This document shows, piece after piece, positions 50,985-61,501 of a stretch of 64,000 nt of DNA (position 1 is the first letter of the stretch; each line of letters opens with the position of its first letter). Source of the stretch: Pseudodesulfovibrio alkaliphilus (GTDB lineage Bacteria; Desulfobacterota; Desulfovibrionia; Desulfovibrionales; Desulfovibrionaceae); the NCBI RefSeq assembly GCF_009729555.1, contig NZ_WODC01000001.1, positions 434,001 through 498,000 of the forward strand, written 5' to 3'. A program made the position numbers and the translations under genes. The notes beneath the pieces are model-generated. The model saw only the letters and a list, made by a program, of their open reading frames with translations, was not told where the DNA came from and did not search any database.

Positions 50985-52152
50985 GGTCATCCTCCCTGTC
51001 CGCACTTTCTTCCTGGTATGCCGCCATGTCGGCCGCAGTCTGTTCCTCGGCCTCGCGGGCTTCCTCGAGAACATCCTTGCGCCGGAGATTGAAGGCGTCG
51101 AACCGGCGGCTCCACCATGTGTTGAAGGGCTTTCCCGACCCCAGGGCGGACGGGCCGAAATCGATGCGCAGGTCAAGCCGCCAGAACTCCTCGGAGCACA
51201 TGGGGCCGAGCTTCACAGCATCCTTGGGCGTGCACAGGATCGCATCGCAGCCCAGACGACGGGCCGTTGTCTGCATGGCCAGCACATCGGCCTTGGTATA
51301 GGCGTGATGATCGCGAAAGACCAGATGCCGCGCCGGGGGGTATCCGAAATATCGCGCCGCAGAACGGCGGACCTGCTCGGGATCACCAACGCCCGTGACC
51401 AGGAGATAGGCCCCGCCTCCGAAACCGATCTCAGCATTGCCATGCAGCACATGGGTCACGCCCACTGGCCGCAGCTGGAAGCTGAAGACCGGCTTGCGAA
51501 AACGCTCCAAACGCTCGGAGAAAAAAGGAATAAGCCGGGTGAAGTTCTCGGGCGACATCTTGACCAGAAAGGCGTCGGCCCGCTTGAGGGCGGCTATAGG
51601 CTCGCGCCAGGACCCGGCAGGAATGACCCGGTTCCACTGCCCGGCCAGATCATCGGGCCGCAACAGCACGAGATCGACATGGCGTTTGACCGCCATGTGC
51701 TGGAAGCCGTCGTCAAGGACCACCAGTCCGGGCCGGAAGCGCTCCATGGCCCAGCGTCCGGCGCGAGTGCGGACAGGGTCCACCACCACCTTGGCCTTGC
51801 GGTGCATGGTGGCGAGCATCAGCGGCTCATCCCCGGCTTCCTCGGCCAGGGCGCCGGGGGTGACGAGATAGGGGTGGGTCACGGGCTTTGCCTTGTAGCC
51901 CCGCGTGAGCAGGAGCGCCTCCAGCCCCCGACTCTCCGCCCAGCCGAGCAGCCACCCGGCGATGGGGGTCTTGCCCGAACCGCCCCAGCCGATGTTGCCC
52001 ACCGAAACGGTCAGCGCGTCGGCCTCCCAGGCGGCGAGCAGCCCGCGCTGATAGAGCCCGGCCCGCATCCGCATCCCGGCCGAATAGACCCATGAGAGGG
52101 GGGCCAGCACCGGGGCCAGGGAGCGTTGGAGCGCATCAATGGAGTGTGACAT
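50971..52152 (-). CDS. lpxK: Tetraacyldisaccharide 4'-kinase
   Basis: A 393-residue lipid A biosynthesis kinase that phosphorylates the 4' position of the tetraacyldisaccharide at the inner membrane. The P-loop is SVGNIGWGGSGKTP, followed by LLTRGYKAK and VVLDDGFQHMAVKRHVDLVL, all typical of LpxK. The start at 52152 fits the family N terminus, but no Shine-Dalgarno site is seen, since the terminator of the preceding gene occupies that place. It is followed, with overlap, by rnr. Confidence 0.93.
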   Translation of the reverse strand: MSHSIDALQRSLAPVLAPLSWVYSAGMRMRAGLYQRGLLAAWEADALTVSVGNIGWGGSGKTPIAGWLLGWAESRGLEALLLTRGYKAKPVTHPYLVTPGALAEEAGDEPLMLATMHRKAKVVVDPVRTRAGRWAMERFRPGLVVLDDGFQHMAVKRHVDLVLLRPDDLAGQWNRVIPAGSWREPIAALKRADAFLVKMSPENFTRLIPFFSERLERFRKPVFSFQLRPVGVTHVLHGNAEIGFGGGAYLLVTGVGDPEQVRRSAARYFGYPPARHLVFRDHHAYTKADVLAMQTTARRLGCDAILCTPKDAVKLGPMCSEEFWRLDLRIDFGPSALGSGKPFNTWWSRRFDAFNLRRKDVLEEAREAEEQTAADMAAYQEESADREDDHGQK

Positions 52153-52155
52153 CGC

Positions 52156-52182
52156 AAAAAGGGGAGGCTGAAGAGCCTCCCC
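52156..52182 (-). terminator. Rho-independent terminator between the Bax-inhibitor-1 gene and lpxK
   Basis: On the minus strand GGGGAGGCT, a four-base loop and AGCCTCCCC, then TTTTT. It ends four bases before the lpxK start codon, so it may act as an attenuator for lpxK if readthrough occurs. Confidence 0.8.
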
Positions 52183-52191
52183 GTCAGTGCG

Positions 52192-52923
52192 TTATCTGCG
52201 GTCGCCCATGAGCCGCAGGAGCATCAGGAAGAGGTTGTAGAAGTCGAGATAGAGGGTCAGGGCGCCAAGGATGGTGCCGCGCCGGATGGCGGCGGTGTCC
52301 CCTGCCGGGACGTTCTCGCCCATGGTCTTGAGCTTCTGGGTGTCGTAGGCGGTGAGGCCGAGGAAGATGATCACGCCGATGACCGAGATGGCAAAGGCCA
52401 TGGCCGAACTCTGCATGAACATGTTGACCACCATGGCGATGATGATGCCGATCAGGCCCATGAAGAGCAGGCTGCCCCAGCTGGTCAGATCTTTCTTGGT
52501 GAGCATTCCGTAAAGCGACATGGCGCCGAACATGCCCGCAGTGGTGACAAAGGTGGAGACCACCGAGGCCGTGGTGTAGGCCATGAGGATCGGGGCCAGG
52601 GAAAAGCCGTTGAGGGCGCTGAAGGCCAGGAACAGGCTGGTGGCCGTGGACGGGTTCATGGTCGAGATCTTGAAGCTCAGGAAAAAGACCATGCCAAAGG
52701 CCGCGAACAAGGCGATCATCGGCAGCATGGTGGGAGCAAGGGTTCCGGCTTCGGGATTGTAGGAAAAAGCGAGATGGAACAGGGCCGGGACGTTGAGCGT
52801 GGCATAGGCCATGAACGCGGTCAGGGCGAGGCCGCCGCTCATCCACCCGTACACGCCGCGCATGAAGGCGTTGACGATTTCCGCTTTCGCCACCTGGCCG
52901 GATGCGCTGGGGTACTGATTCAT
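52192..52923 (-). CDS. Bax inhibitor-1 family (YccA/YbhL-like) membrane protein
   Basis: A 243-residue inner-membrane protein with seven predicted spans. It carries MNPSTATSLFLAFSALNGFSL and the C-terminal LGLTAYDTQKLK with the conserved Asp of the family. Some members are calcium-leak channels; YccA modulates the FtsH protease. GGAGGAAT precedes the ATG at 52923. It stands alone, ending at the terminator upstream of lpxK. Confidence 0.9.
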   Translation of the reverse strand: MNQYPSASGQVAKAEIVNAFMRGVYGWMSGGLALTAFMAYATLNVPALFHLAFSYNPEAGTLAPTMLPMIALFAAFGMVFFLSFKISTMNPSTATSLFLAFSALNGFSLAPILMAYTTASVVSTFVTTAGMFGAMSLYGMLTKKDLTSWGSLLFMGLIGIIIAMVVNMFMQSSAMAFAISVIGVIIFLGLTAYDTQKLKTMGENVPAGDTAAIRRGTILGALTLYLDFYNLFLMLLRLMGDRR

Positions 52924-53107
52924 GAATATTCCTCCACAATGTTTTGATGACTGTTTTTTTGGCCGAGACAATGCCAGCAGTGCATTAATTAATCAGCTTT
53001 CCCCCCCGAGGCAAGAAAAAGCGGATTCCTGCACAAAAATATTTGACCGCGCACATGAAAAAGGCATTACTGACAAAGCGGAGTAGTCACCCCCGGAGAA
53101 GCGCACC

Positions 53108-54322
53108 ATGCCATCACGATACTGCACTGTCGCCAAAGTCGCTGTTGTCGGCCAATCGCCCGTGCTCCTGCCAACTTCCGGCGTGGACAAACCGGAAATC
53201 TCGCCGACGGTCATGGATAAATGGCAAAGCCTGACAAACGTGGTAGCCAAGGCAACCGGGGCCGCCGCAGGGCTGGTCATGCGGCTGCATCCCGAAGACA
53301 TCGAAGTCTGCATCGCCAGCACGGGGCCGGACAACCCCTACAAGCCCGGCGAGCGCGAGCGCCTGGGCCTTGGGCTTTACTGCGAGACCGTGCTTGGCAC
53401 ACGCAATGTCCTGAACATCCCCGACGCCGCTGCCGATCCCCAGTGGCGGGACAATCCCGATGTGCCCCGTGGCATGGTCGCCTACCTGGGCATGCCCATC
53501 AAGTGGCCGGACGGCGAACTCTTCGGCACCATCTGCGTGCTGGACAGAAACAAGCGGGAATTCTCGCCCCAGAACATCGATCTGCTGGCCCATCTGCGCA
53601 TGGCCCTGGAGTCCGACCTGCACCAGCTTTCGGAACGTCATCGGCTCGCCAGGGAAAACCGCGAAAAAGATCTCGCCCTGCGCGAAGCGCATCACCGCAT
53701 CAAGAACCACCTGCACATGCTCGCCGGGATCATCCAGATGAAAGCGCTTGAACCCCTTCCCGAGCAGGCAGGAGTAAACAGACTGCTCGACGACCTGACC
53801 GCCCGCATCCGGGCCATCGCCAGCCTCCACTCCCTCATGGCCGAAACCACGGAAGACCGGATCGAGCTGGGCGACCTGCTGGAGAGGATCGCGGCCACCA
53901 TCATCGATGCGCTGGCCCAACGCCCCGTAAAGCTGCGCCTGGAGCTTTCGCCCGTCAGGGTCAATCGGCGGGTGTTCTTTCAGGCCGGGTTGCTGGTCAG
54001 CGAATTGGTCACCAACGCGCTCAAGCACGCCTTTGCCGAGACCCAGGAACCGGAAATAGCCATTCACCTGGCCGACAGGGATGAGAACACCTTTTCACTG
54101 GTGGTGCGCGACAACGGGTGCGGCATGCCCGAAGGGTTCGCGCCCGGAGAGTGCGACTCCATCGGCATGACCCTGATCAGCGATCTGCCCGGCCAGATGG
54201 ACGGCTCATGCACGTTCCGCTCGGATCACGGCGCGGTCTTCGAATTCGTTCTGGAAAAACGGCCGGGGGAACCTGACCCGCCAATGGTTCCGCCCGAGAG
54301 CGGACCACCAAGGGTCCCCTAG
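53108..54322 (+). CDS. GAF-domain histidine kinase (HisKA_2/HWE type)
   Basis: A 404-residue soluble kinase. A GAF domain covers about 30-185 (GERERLGLGLYCETVL, GTICVLDR). Then comes a HisKA_2-type dimerisation region with the phospho-accepting His in EAHHRIKNHLHML. The ATPase domain is of the HWE/HisKA_2 class (LVSELVTNALKHAF, DNGCGMPEG). GGAGAAG precedes the ATG. Its stop overlaps the yccF-like stop on the other strand by four bases. No cognate regulator is adjacent, so the partner is unknown. Confidence 0.87.
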   Translation: MPSRYCTVAKVAVVGQSPVLLPTSGVDKPEISPTVMDKWQSLTNVVAKATGAAAGLVMRLHPEDIEVCIASTGPDNPYKPGERERLGLGLYCETVLGTRNVLNIPDAAADPQWRDNPDVPRGMVAYLGMPIKWPDGELFGTICVLDRNKREFSPQNIDLLAHLRMALESDLHQLSERHRLARENREKDLALREAHHRIKNHLHMLAGIIQMKALEPLPEQAGVNRLLDDLTARIRAIASLHSLMAETTEDRIELGDLLERIAATIIDALAQRPVKLRLELSPVRVNRRVFFQAGLLVSELVTNALKHAFAETQEPEIAIHLADRDENTFSLVVRDNGCGMPEGFAPGECDSIGMTLISDLPGQMDGSCTFRSDHGAVFEFVLEKRPGEPDPPMVPPESGPPRVP

Positions 54323-54747
54323 GCGCGGGGGTTGAAGGCTTCCGCCTCGCGGATGGAGACCACGGCCGTGCCCACCGGAGCCAGGGTGAGGGCCGCCAGC
54401 TTGAGGTGCTGCCAGCCCCACGGGATGCCGATGATGGTCACGAAACAGGCCAGGGCCGAGAGGATGTGCCCCACGCACAGCCACCATCCGGCAAAGACGA
54501 ACCAGATGATGTTGCCGACAACACCCCAGCCCGAGGTGCCGAGGTCTCTTCGTCCGGTGAGAATGTCGCGCCGGATGAGGGTACGGCCAAACGGCACCAG
54601 GGCGAACCCGGCGATGACAAAGGCCGAACGAGCCCAGGGCAGGCCGATGATGGACAGGGCCATCAGGCATCCGGCCAGGAGCCAGCCCAGGGCCATGAAC
54701 ACCCCGCCCATCACGAACCAGATCACGTTACCGAGAAATGAGAGCAT
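54319..54747 (-). CDS. YccF-family (DUF307) inner-membrane protein
   Basis: A 142-residue protein with two copies of the YccF pattern (NVIWFVMGG...GWLLAG and NIIWFVFAG...CVG, each followed by a T/S-I-I-G-I/L-P-W motif), so it is an internal duplication. Four transmembrane helices are expected. The function of the family is unknown. AAGGAGG lies directly before the ATG at 54747. Confidence 0.87.
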   Translation of the reverse strand: MLSFLGNVIWFVMGGVFMALGWLLAGCLMALSIIGLPWARSAFVIAGFALVPFGRTLIRRDILTGRRDLGTSGWGVVGNIIWFVFAGWWLCVGHILSALACFVTIIGIPWGWQHLKLAALTLAPVGTAVVSIREAEAFNPRA

Positions 54748-54807
54748 GCCGCCTCCTTCTTATCATATTGGAACATGCTGCAACTGACCTTCAAAAATGA
54801 ATTTCGT

Positions 54808-55030
54808 AGGCTGTTCAAAAAACTCGAATGCAGCCTTGAGCCGTTGGCGAGTCTTCGAGCCTTACGGATCATGAGAGCAGAGATGTACTTCCTGTACGCG
54901 AGGATTTGATTCGCCCCGTCCTGGGGCTCACCCTTTCGGGGCGTCGGCTGGGCCAACGTCCAAATCCGCTGTTCTGCGGATTTGTGACCTTTTTGAAACA
55001 ACGCAGCAATCGGATCTTTTTCAAAAGCCT
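54808..55030. repeat. Dispersed inverted-repeat element, copy C (long form)
   Basis: It begins AGGCTGTTCAAAAA and ends TTTTTCAAAAGCCT. The middle shares with copy A the block around CTTCGAGCCTTACGGATCA and GATTTGATTCGCCCCGTC, and with B the ACTTCCTGTACGCGAGG segment. The right part carries CTTTTTGAAACAACGCAGCAATC. Its last base lies two bases from the exchanger stop codon, so it may also supply that gene's 3' structure. Confidence 0.82.
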
Positions 55031-55031
55031 G

Positions 55032-55961
55032 TCAGGCCGTGAAGTCGTTGACCCAGCGAAGGAGGTTGATGCCGACGAGCAGCGCCCCCTCGAGGCGGGT
55101 CACGCGCCAGCCGGTGCGCAGCATGACCAGCACCAGCCCGACCATGCCCACCAGCACGATGAGGCCGGACCCAGCCTCGGGCGAGACGGTCAGGGGTTTG
55201 ATAAGGCAGGTCAGGCCCAGCACTCCGGCGAAGTTGAAGAAGTCCGAGCCGATGAGGTTGCCAAGCAGCATCTCGTTTCTGCCTTTGACCGAGGCGGCAA
55301 GGCAGGTGACCAATTCCGGCAGACTGGTGCCCGCGGCCACGATGGTCACCCCGATGACCCAGGAGGAGACCCCGAGATCCGTGGCAATGGCCGTGGCCGC
55401 CGAGACCATCAGGTGTCCGCCCGCCGAGATGGCTCCAAAGCCCAGCAGCAGCAGCAGGCCGTCGCGCCAGGAAGCGCTGCGTCCCATGAGCTCGTCAAGC
55501 TCGCCTTCTCCCGGCGACTCGCGCCGCATGCCGAGAAAGATCAGGTAGCCCACGAGCAGGGCCACCAGCGCCCCGCCGAAAACCCTCCCCAGTTCGCCCG
55601 TGAAGGACATGAGCAGGATGCCGCCCGTGGTTGCCAGGAGCAGCAGTCCGTCGCGGTACACCACTGTCCGGCTGGCCACCAGTGGCCTGATCATGGCCAT
55701 CAGGCCGAGGATGAAGCCGAGATTGAAGATGTTGGACCCGACCACGTTGGACAGGGAGATGTCGTTGTGTCCCCGAATGGCCGCGTTGAACGTGACCAGA
55801 AATTCCGGGGCCGAGGTGCCCATGGCCACGATGGTCAGGCCGATGACCAGCTCGGAGACATTGAACCTGCGGGCGATGAGCGCCGCCGAGGTGACTATCC
55901 AGCTTGCCCCGAACCAGAGCAGAGCGGCCGAAGCGCAGAAGGTGGCGAAATCGATGAGCAT
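55032..55961 (-). CDS. Calcium/sodium antiporter (CaCA family, YrbG-like)
   Basis: A 309-residue membrane protein with ten predicted helices. The two alpha repeats that define the family are clear and face opposite ways: GTSAPEFLVTFNAAIRGH...NVVGSNIFN and GTSLPELVTCLAASVKGR...NLIGSDFFN. It exchanges Ca2+ (or another cation) for Na+ or H+ across the inner membrane. It lies just after repeat C and nine bases from the next gene, with which it is probably co-transcribed. Confidence 0.9.
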   Translation of the reverse strand: MLIDFATFCASAALLWFGASWIVTSAALIARRFNVSELVIGLTIVAMGTSAPEFLVTFNAAIRGHNDISLSNVVGSNIFNLGFILGLMAMIRPLVASRTVVYRDGLLLLATTGGILLMSFTGELGRVFGGALVALLVGYLIFLGMRRESPGEGELDELMGRSASWRDGLLLLLGFGAISAGGHLMVSAATAIATDLGVSSWVIGVTIVAAGTSLPELVTCLAASVKGRNEMLLGNLIGSDFFNFAGVLGLTCLIKPLTVSPEAGSGLIVLVGMVGLVLVMLRTGWRVTRLEGALLVGINLLRWVNDFTA

Positions 55962-55970
55962 GAAGGCACC

Positions 55971-57080
55971 TTACGCCGTGTCCCCGGCGGGTGCAAGGGG
56001 GGCTCGCGACGGCCTGGCTGCCCGGTTTTTTTTCCACTCCCCCACGGCTGCGGGCTGGGGCTCGGCCCAAGGCAAAGCGGTGTCACGCGAGGGGGCCACC
56101 GCCACGATCTCGCCCCCGGCGCCGCTTTTAACGCCCCGACGCACTACAACGCGCACCGGCTGCCCCGTGGCCTCGAAATGGCGGCGGGCCCGGGTGGCAT
56201 AGGAGGCGACAAGGGCGGCCGCATCGTGCACGGCTCCGGCATCCCACTCGCCCGCCAGAGGACGGGCCACGGCCAGAGGGCCGGGAAAATCCGCCAGTCT
56301 GAAGACATAATCACCAGGAATAACGCACGATTCGAGGGCATCGTTGTCCTCGGCCTTGCGACCAAAGGCAAGCCAGTGACTCCCGGCCCAGAGCTGCCTG
56401 CCCGCCCGGGCCAGACGAAAATCGACCGGCTCCGGCTCGGGACGGTGCATAAGCAGTCTGGCGAATCGGGCCGAGCCCTGGACCTCGGTCAGGCAGCAGC
56501 CGCCCGCCGGGGTGGGAATCTCGGTAAACCCGTATCGCCCGGCCAGTTCATACTGGGGTTTGCGGCCCCGACCGCGCCAGTCGAGCAATCCGTCGCGGTC
56601 CACCAGCCCGGATTCCTCCATGGGCGTGGGCGGCAGATTGCGGGCGCAAAGGGGTCTGAGGAGCAGATCGCGCACCCCGGCCCGCTTGGTGATGACGTTG
56701 AGGGCGTCGCTGCGCTGGCTCATGGGCCGCTGGCCGACGACCTCGCCGGAAATCAGGAATTTCGCGCCGTAAGCGGGCAGCAGTGCCGCGGCCCGGCCAA
56801 GCATGGTGATCTTGCAGTCGATGCACGGATTGAGCCACTTGCCAAACCCCTGGGACGGGTCGCCAAGGAGCATGGCAACAAACTCGCTGTCGATATCCAC
56901 TGCCTCCACCTCGATGCCGTAGTGCTCCCGCCAGAAGGGAATCAGATGCGGCTTGCCGAAAAAGGGCGTGGTAAAGTGCAGGCCGAGCACGGCCAGCCCC
57001 TGGTCCATGACCGTACGCATGGCCAATATGGAGTCCAGCCCGCCCGAGAGCAGGGCCAGGGCATCGTATTTCCTGTTCAT
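55971..57080 (-). CDS. PP-loop ATPase (tRNA-thiolation-like)
   Basis: A 369-residue protein. The PP-loop SGGLDS is at the N terminus (LALLSGGLDSILAM), and CIDCK and GGCCL cysteine pairs follow at about 86-90 and 195. Such proteins adenylate a nucleic-acid base and often insert sulfur; relatives are annotated as thiamine-biosynthesis or tRNA-thiolation enzymes. The C-terminal 130 residues match no named domain I recognise. It is divergent from recA, and its substrate is open. Confidence 0.75.
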   Translation of the reverse strand: MNRKYDALALLSGGLDSILAMRTVMDQGLAVLGLHFTTPFFGKPHLIPFWREHYGIEVEAVDIDSEFVAMLLGDPSQGFGKWLNPCIDCKITMLGRAAALLPAYGAKFLISGEVVGQRPMSQRSDALNVITKRAGVRDLLLRPLCARNLPPTPMEESGLVDRDGLLDWRGRGRKPQYELAGRYGFTEIPTPAGGCCLTEVQGSARFARLLMHRPEPEPVDFRLARAGRQLWAGSHWLAFGRKAEDNDALESCVIPGDYVFRLADFPGPLAVARPLAGEWDAGAVHDAAALVASYATRARRHFEATGQPVRVVVRRGVKSGAGGEIVAVAPSRDTALPWAEPQPAAVGEWKKNRAARPSRAPLAPAGDTA

Positions 57081-57216
57081 GGATGCGACCCTTATTGGAG
57101 AATCGGTCCAAGGTCAAAGGAAGACATGGCACCCGACCGCACCCCGACACGCCCGGTCCGACGAAAACCTAGCGGTAGCGCCGCTCTCGGGGGTTTTCCC
57201 GACAGGCATCTGCCTG

Positions 57217-57245
57217 TTGCCCGCCGGACACGTATCTGGTATCGA
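57217..57245 (+). promoter_or_regulatory. Candidate sigma-70 promoter of recA
   Basis: TTGCCC, a 17-base spacer and TATCGA, ending about 48 bases before the recA start. No clear SOS box was found beside it. Confidence 0.45.
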
Positions 57246-57292
57246 AGCGTGTTGCTCATACGTTGCGCCTGAAACCCCCGGAGGAAATTCCC

Positions 57293-58366
57293 ATGGCACG
57301 AAAAGCCGTTGATCCCGAAACCCTGCGCAAGGAGGCTCTCGGCACCGCCCTGACCACCATCGAGCGCAAGTTCGGCAAGGGCGCCATCATGCGTCTTGAC
57401 GACGAGGCCTCCCACACCATCCCGTTCATCCCCACGGGTTCCATCGGCCTGGACATCGCGCTGGGCATAGGCGGCGTGCCGCGGGGCCGCGTCATCGAAA
57501 TTTACGGCCCGGAGTCCTCGGGCAAGACCACCCTGGCCCTGCATATCGTGGCCGAGGCCCAGAAGCGCGGCGGCAACGCGGCCTTTGTTGACGCCGAGCA
57601 CGCCCTGGACCCGGGCTATGCCAAACGGCTGGGCGTCAAAACCGACGAACTGCTCATCTCGCAGCCAGACTACGGTGAACAGGCCCTTGAGATCGCCGAC
57701 CTGCTGGTGCGCTCCGGGGCCATGGACGTGGTGGTCATCGACTCGGTGGCCGCCCTCATTCCCCAGGCCGAGCTTGAGGGGCAGATGGGCGAAACCCAGG
57801 TGGGCGGACAGGCGCGGCTCATGTCCCACGCCCTGCGCAAGCTGACCGGCACCATCCACAAGTCCAACTGCGTGGTCATCTTCATCAACCAGATCCGCAT
57901 GAAGATCGGCATGACCGGCTACGGCAACCCCGAGACCACCTCGGGCGGCAACGCTCTGAAATTCTACGCTTCCTGCCGGCTCGACATCCGCCGCATCCAG
58001 ACCCTCAAGGACAAGGACGAATCCTACGGCATCCGCGCCCGGATCAAGGTGGTCAAGAACAAGGTCGCCCCGCCCTTCCGCGAGGCGCTGGTGGACGTGC
58101 TCTACGGTCAGGGCATCAGCCGCACGGGCGAGCTGATCGACATGGGCGTCGAGCTTGGGATCATCGAAAAATCCGGCTCCTGGTTCGCCTTCGGGGCCGA
58201 AAAGCTCGGCCAGGGCAAGGAAAACGTGCGCCAACTCCTTGAAGACAACCCGGACATAGCCGGAGCCATTGAGGAAAAGCTCATGACCCACCTGGGATAC
58301 CGCGGCGAGCCCGCCTCCGGCAAGCTGGCCGGGGCATCCTCCGCATCCGACGAGGCCGACGACTAG
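57293..58366 (+). CDS. recA: RecA recombinase
   Basis: A 357-residue protein that coats single-stranded DNA, pairs homologous strands and triggers cleavage of LexA/CI-type repressors. Walker A is GPESSGKTT and Walker B region [10 protein letters not shown]; the L2 loop region shows [24 protein letters not shown] precedes the ATG at 57293; the longer frame to 57263 is not needed. It is monocistronic and divergent from the PP-loop gene. Confidence 0.97.
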   Translation: MARKAVDPETLRKEALGTALTTIERKFGKGAIMRLDDEASHTIPFIPTGSIGLDIALGIGGVPRGRVIEIYGPESSGKTTLALHIVAEAQKRGGNAAFVDAEHALDPGYAKRLGVKTDELLISQPDYGEQALEIADLLVRSGAMDVVVIDSVAALIPQAELEGQMGETQVGGQARLMSHALRKLTGTIHKSNCVVIFINQIRMKIGMTGYGNPETTSGGNALKFYASCRLDIRRIQTLKDKDESYGIRARIKVVKNKVAPPFREALVDVLYGQGISRTGELIDMGVELGIIEKSGSWFAFGAEKLGQGKENVRQLLEDNPDIAGAIEEKLMTHLGYRGEPASGKLAGASSASDEADD

Positions 58367-58454
58367 ACACCGCCCGTGCCCGGCAACGGCGCCTCGGCCA
58401 TCCGGTCCGGGGCGCTCTTGTCTGCAACCACCTCTTTCTGGAGACCATTCACAG

Positions 58455-61094
58455 ATGAACGCCGCTGAAATCCGCCGGAAATTTCTGGACTATTTTGAAA
58501 GAAACGGCCACGCCGTGGTCGGGTCCTCACCGCTCATCCCCAAGGACGACCCCACCCTGCTCTTCACCAACGCTGGCATGGTTCAGTTCAAGCGTCTCTT
58601 TCTGGGCCAGGAGAGACGCGACTACTCCCGGGCCACCACCTCGCAAAAATGTCTGCGCGTTGGCGGCAAGCACAACGACCTGGAGAATGTGGGCCGCACT
58701 GCGCGTCATCACACCTTTTTCGAGATGCTCGGCAACTTCTCCTTTGGCGACTATTTCAAGGAAGACGCCATCCGCTACTGCTGGGAGTTTCTGACCGAGG
58801 AGCTGAAGCTGCCCAAAGACCGCCTCTACATTACTATATATAATGACGATGACGAGGCCGGGGAATTATGGCAGACGGTGGCGGGCGTACCGGCCGAGCG
58901 CATCTACCGGCTGGGCGAGAAGGACAATTTCTGGTCCATGGGCGACACCGGCCCCTGCGGCCCGTGCTCCGAGGTCCACTTCGACCAGGGCGAGCATGTG
59001 GGCTGCGGCCCGGAGTGCGGCATCGGCAAGTGCGACTGCGACCGCTACCTCGAAATCTGGAACCTCGTGTTCATGCAGTACGATCAGGCCGAGGACGGCA
59101 CCCGCACCCCCCTGCCCCGGCCCTCCATTGACACGGGCATGGGCCTTGAGCGCATCGCTGCCGTGTGCCAGGGCGTTGCCTCCAACTACGAAACAGACCT
59201 CTTCCAGTCCATCATCAGCTACACCGCCGATCTGGCCGGGGTGAAGTACCGCGAGAACGAGGAGATAGACACCGCGCTCCAGGTCGTTGCCGACCACAGC
59301 CGGGCCATCGCCTTCCTCATCCCGGATCAGGTGCTGCCCTCCAACGAAGGGCGGGGCTACATCCTGCGCCGCCTCATCCGCCGCGCCTGCCGCTTTGGCA
59401 AGCTCATGGGGCTGACCGACTCCTTTTTGTGGAAGACCGCCAGCCGGGTGGTGGACGACATGGGCGACCACTTCGCCGAATTGCGGGAATCTCGCGACTT
59501 CATGATCGAGGTGGTGCGCGGCGAGGAGGAAGGATTCGCCAAGACCCTGGACAAGGGGCTTGAGATGCTCGAAGCCGAGCTGGGTGAACTCAAGGCGTCC
59601 AAGGCCGGGCAAGTGCCCGGAGAGACGGCCTTCAAGCTCTACGACACTTACGGATTTCCCATCGACATTGTCCGCGACGTGGCCGAGCGCCACGGCATCG
59701 GGGTGGATGAAACAGGCTTCGACGCCCTGATGAAGGAACAAAAATCCCGCTCCAAGGCCGCCTGGAAGGGGTCCGGCGACAAGGACGTGGCCACGGTTTT
59801 CCACACCCTGCTCGAACAGGGCGTGACCAGCGAGTTCACCGGCTACGAGGCCATGGCCGACCAGTCCGAAATAACGCATCTGCTCGACGAGACGGGCCAG
59901 ACTGCCGATACCCTGGAACAAGGCGCCACCGGCTGGGTGGTAACGCGCTCCACCCCCTTCTACGGCGAATCCGGCGGCCAGGTGGGCGACACAGGCGAGA
60001 TTGCCGCGTCCTCGGGCCGGGGCGGAGTGGTCGACACGGTCAAGCCCTCCCAGTCCCTGACCGCCCACAAGGTGGAGATGGGCCAGGGCCGATTGCGCGT
60101 CGGCGACTCCGTGTTTCTGAATGTGGACCGCGCCCAGCGGTTGGCCACCATGCGCAACCACACCGTCACCCACCTTCTCCACTCGGCCCTGCACAAGGTG
60201 CTGGGCGAACACGCCAAGCAGGCGGGCTCCCTGGTCGGGCCCAACAGGCTGCGCTTCGACTTCACCCACATCAAGGGGCTGACCGTGGAGGAGATCGCCC
60301 GCATCGAGGCCCTGGTCAACCAGAGCATTCTCGATGCGGTTCCGGTCAGCCGCCAGGAGGTCTCCATCGAAGAGGCCCAGGCCAAGGGGGCCACAGCCCT
60401 GTTCGGCGAAAAATACGGCGACACGGTCTCGGTCATCGAGGTGCCGGGCGTGTCCATGGAGCTGTGCGGCGGCACCCACCTCGACAACACGGGCCTTGCC
60501 GGGCAGTTCGTCATCCTCGGCGAGTCCGGCGTGGCCGCGGGCATCCGGCGTATCGAGGCAGCCACTGGCGGCAATGCCATCGCCTACCTCAACGAGCGCC
60601 GCGCTGCCGCCGCCGAGGCGTCGGCCCTGCTCAAGGCACAGCCTACCGACCTGCCCGCCAAGGTCCGCGCCCTGCAGCAGCAGGTCAAGGACATGGCCCG
60701 CGAGGTCAGGCAACTGCAAGCCAAGCTGGCCTCGGGCACCGGCCGCGACATGCTGGCCGAGGCCGAGCAGATCGGCGGCGTCACCGTGCTGGCCGCCCGA
60801 GTGGAGGCCCCGGACATGAACGTCATGCTCGAACAGATGGACGCCCTGCGCAGCAAGATCGCCTCTGGCATTGTCTGTCTCGTGGCTGCCCATGACGACG
60901 GCAAGGTCTCGGTGGCCCTGTCCGTGACCAAGGACCTGCACGGCCGTTTCAAGGCGGGCGATCTGATCAAGTCCGTGGCCGCCGAAGTGGGCGGAGGCGG
61001 AGGCGGCCGCCCGGATCTGGCCCGCGCAGGCGGCACCGATGCCTCGGGCATCGACAACGCCCTGGCCAGGATCAAGGCGCTTGTGGCCGGATAG
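58455..61094 (+). CDS. alaS: Alanyl-tRNA synthetase
   Basis: An 879-residue class II synthetase that charges tRNA-Ala. Catalytic motifs 1 and 2 are present ([25 protein letters not shown]). The editing-domain zinc residues lie in [12 protein letters not shown] and [10 protein letters not shown], and the C-terminal DHH-like domain ends near [15 protein letters not shown]. Length is normal. TGGAGA lies about twelve bases before the ATG. It follows recA, as in many proteobacteria. Confidence 0.97.
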   Translation: MNAAEIRRKFLDYFERNGHAVVGSSPLIPKDDPTLLFTNAGMVQFKRLFLGQERRDYSRATTSQKCLRVGGKHNDLENVGRTARHHTFFEMLGNFSFGDYFKEDAIRYCWEFLTEELKLPKDRLYITIYNDDDEAGELWQTVAGVPAERIYRLGEKDNFWSMGDTGPCGPCSEVHFDQGEHVGCGPECGIGKCDCDRYLEIWNLVFMQYDQAEDGTRTPLPRPSIDTGMGLERIAAVCQGVASNYETDLFQSIISYTADLAGVKYRENEEIDTALQVVADHSRAIAFLIPDQVLPSNEGRGYILRRLIRRACRFGKLMGLTDSFLWKTASRVVDDMGDHFAELRESRDFMIEVVRGEEEGFAKTLDKGLEMLEAELGELKASKAGQVPGETAFKLYDTYGFPIDIVRDVAERHGIGVDETGFDALMKEQKSRSKAAWKGSGDKDVATVFHTLLEQGVTSEFTGYEAMADQSEITHLLDETGQTADTLEQGATGWVVTRSTPFYGESGGQVGDTGEIAASSGRGGVVDTVKPSQSLTAHKVEMGQGRLRVGDSVFLNVDRAQRLATMRNHTVTHLLHSALHKVLGEHAKQAGSLVGPNRLRFDFTHIKGLTVEEIARIEALVNQSILDAVPVSRQEVSIEEAQAKGATALFGEKYGDTVSVIEVPGVSMELCGGTHLDNTGLAGQFVILGESGVAAGIRRIEAATGGNAIAYLNERRAAAAEASALLKAQPTDLPAKVRALQQQVKDMAREVRQLQAKLASGTGRDMLAEAEQIGGVTVLAARVEAPDMNVMLEQMDALRSKIASGIVCLVAAHDDGKVSVALSVTKDLHGRFKAGDLIKSVAAEVGGGGGGRPDLARAGGTDASGIDNALARIKALVAG

Positions 61095-61501
61095 GCGGGG
61101 CAAGGCCTCGGCCCGAAGGGACGAAATACTTGCATCAATCGCTTCGGGTGACCAAAGTATGAGAGGCCAGGCAGCCGCGGCGAATTCCCGAGCTGCGAAC
61201 GGAAGATGCGCGACCCTGATTCCTCCAAACAAACCCCTTGTGGGCGGAAAGGTTTTTGTGTATCTACGTTCTCCCGGTCAGGCTCGGCGGCGCGAGGAAC
61301 ACCCCGTTACACCCCAGTTCCTCCCGCCACGGACAGATCGGACAACCGACTGGAACGACACTCGAATCGGACCGCCGAACCACTCCCGACCGGGCCGAGC
61401 GCCCTGTCGGCGCAAGAATGTGGCGGCCTGAAAAATTGGTTGACATGCGGGGGCAAACTCCGTAAATGTCCCCTTCCCAGTTTGCGCAAGGAGCATTCAT
61501 C
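61095..61501. other. 407-base region between alaS and rplM
   Basis: The last 60 bases hold the rplM promoter (61440-61468). The rest shows no gene, no tRNA cloverleaf and no clear terminator after alaS. Confidence 0.5.
61440..61468 (+). promoter_or_regulatory. Sigma-70 promoter of the rplM-rpsI operon
   Basis: Consensus TTGACA, a 17-base spacer and TAAATG, 33 bases before the rplM start. A good match. Confidence 0.8.

Noticed and set aside
48026-52923. Prophage region around the CI-like repressor
   Set aside because: The neighbours are rnr, lpxK and other housekeeping genes; no integrase, structural or lysis gene is present.
61095-61501. tRNA or small RNA gene between alaS and rplM
   Set aside because: No cloverleaf with T-loop GTTCRA and matching acceptor stem could be found; only the rplM promoter is convincing.
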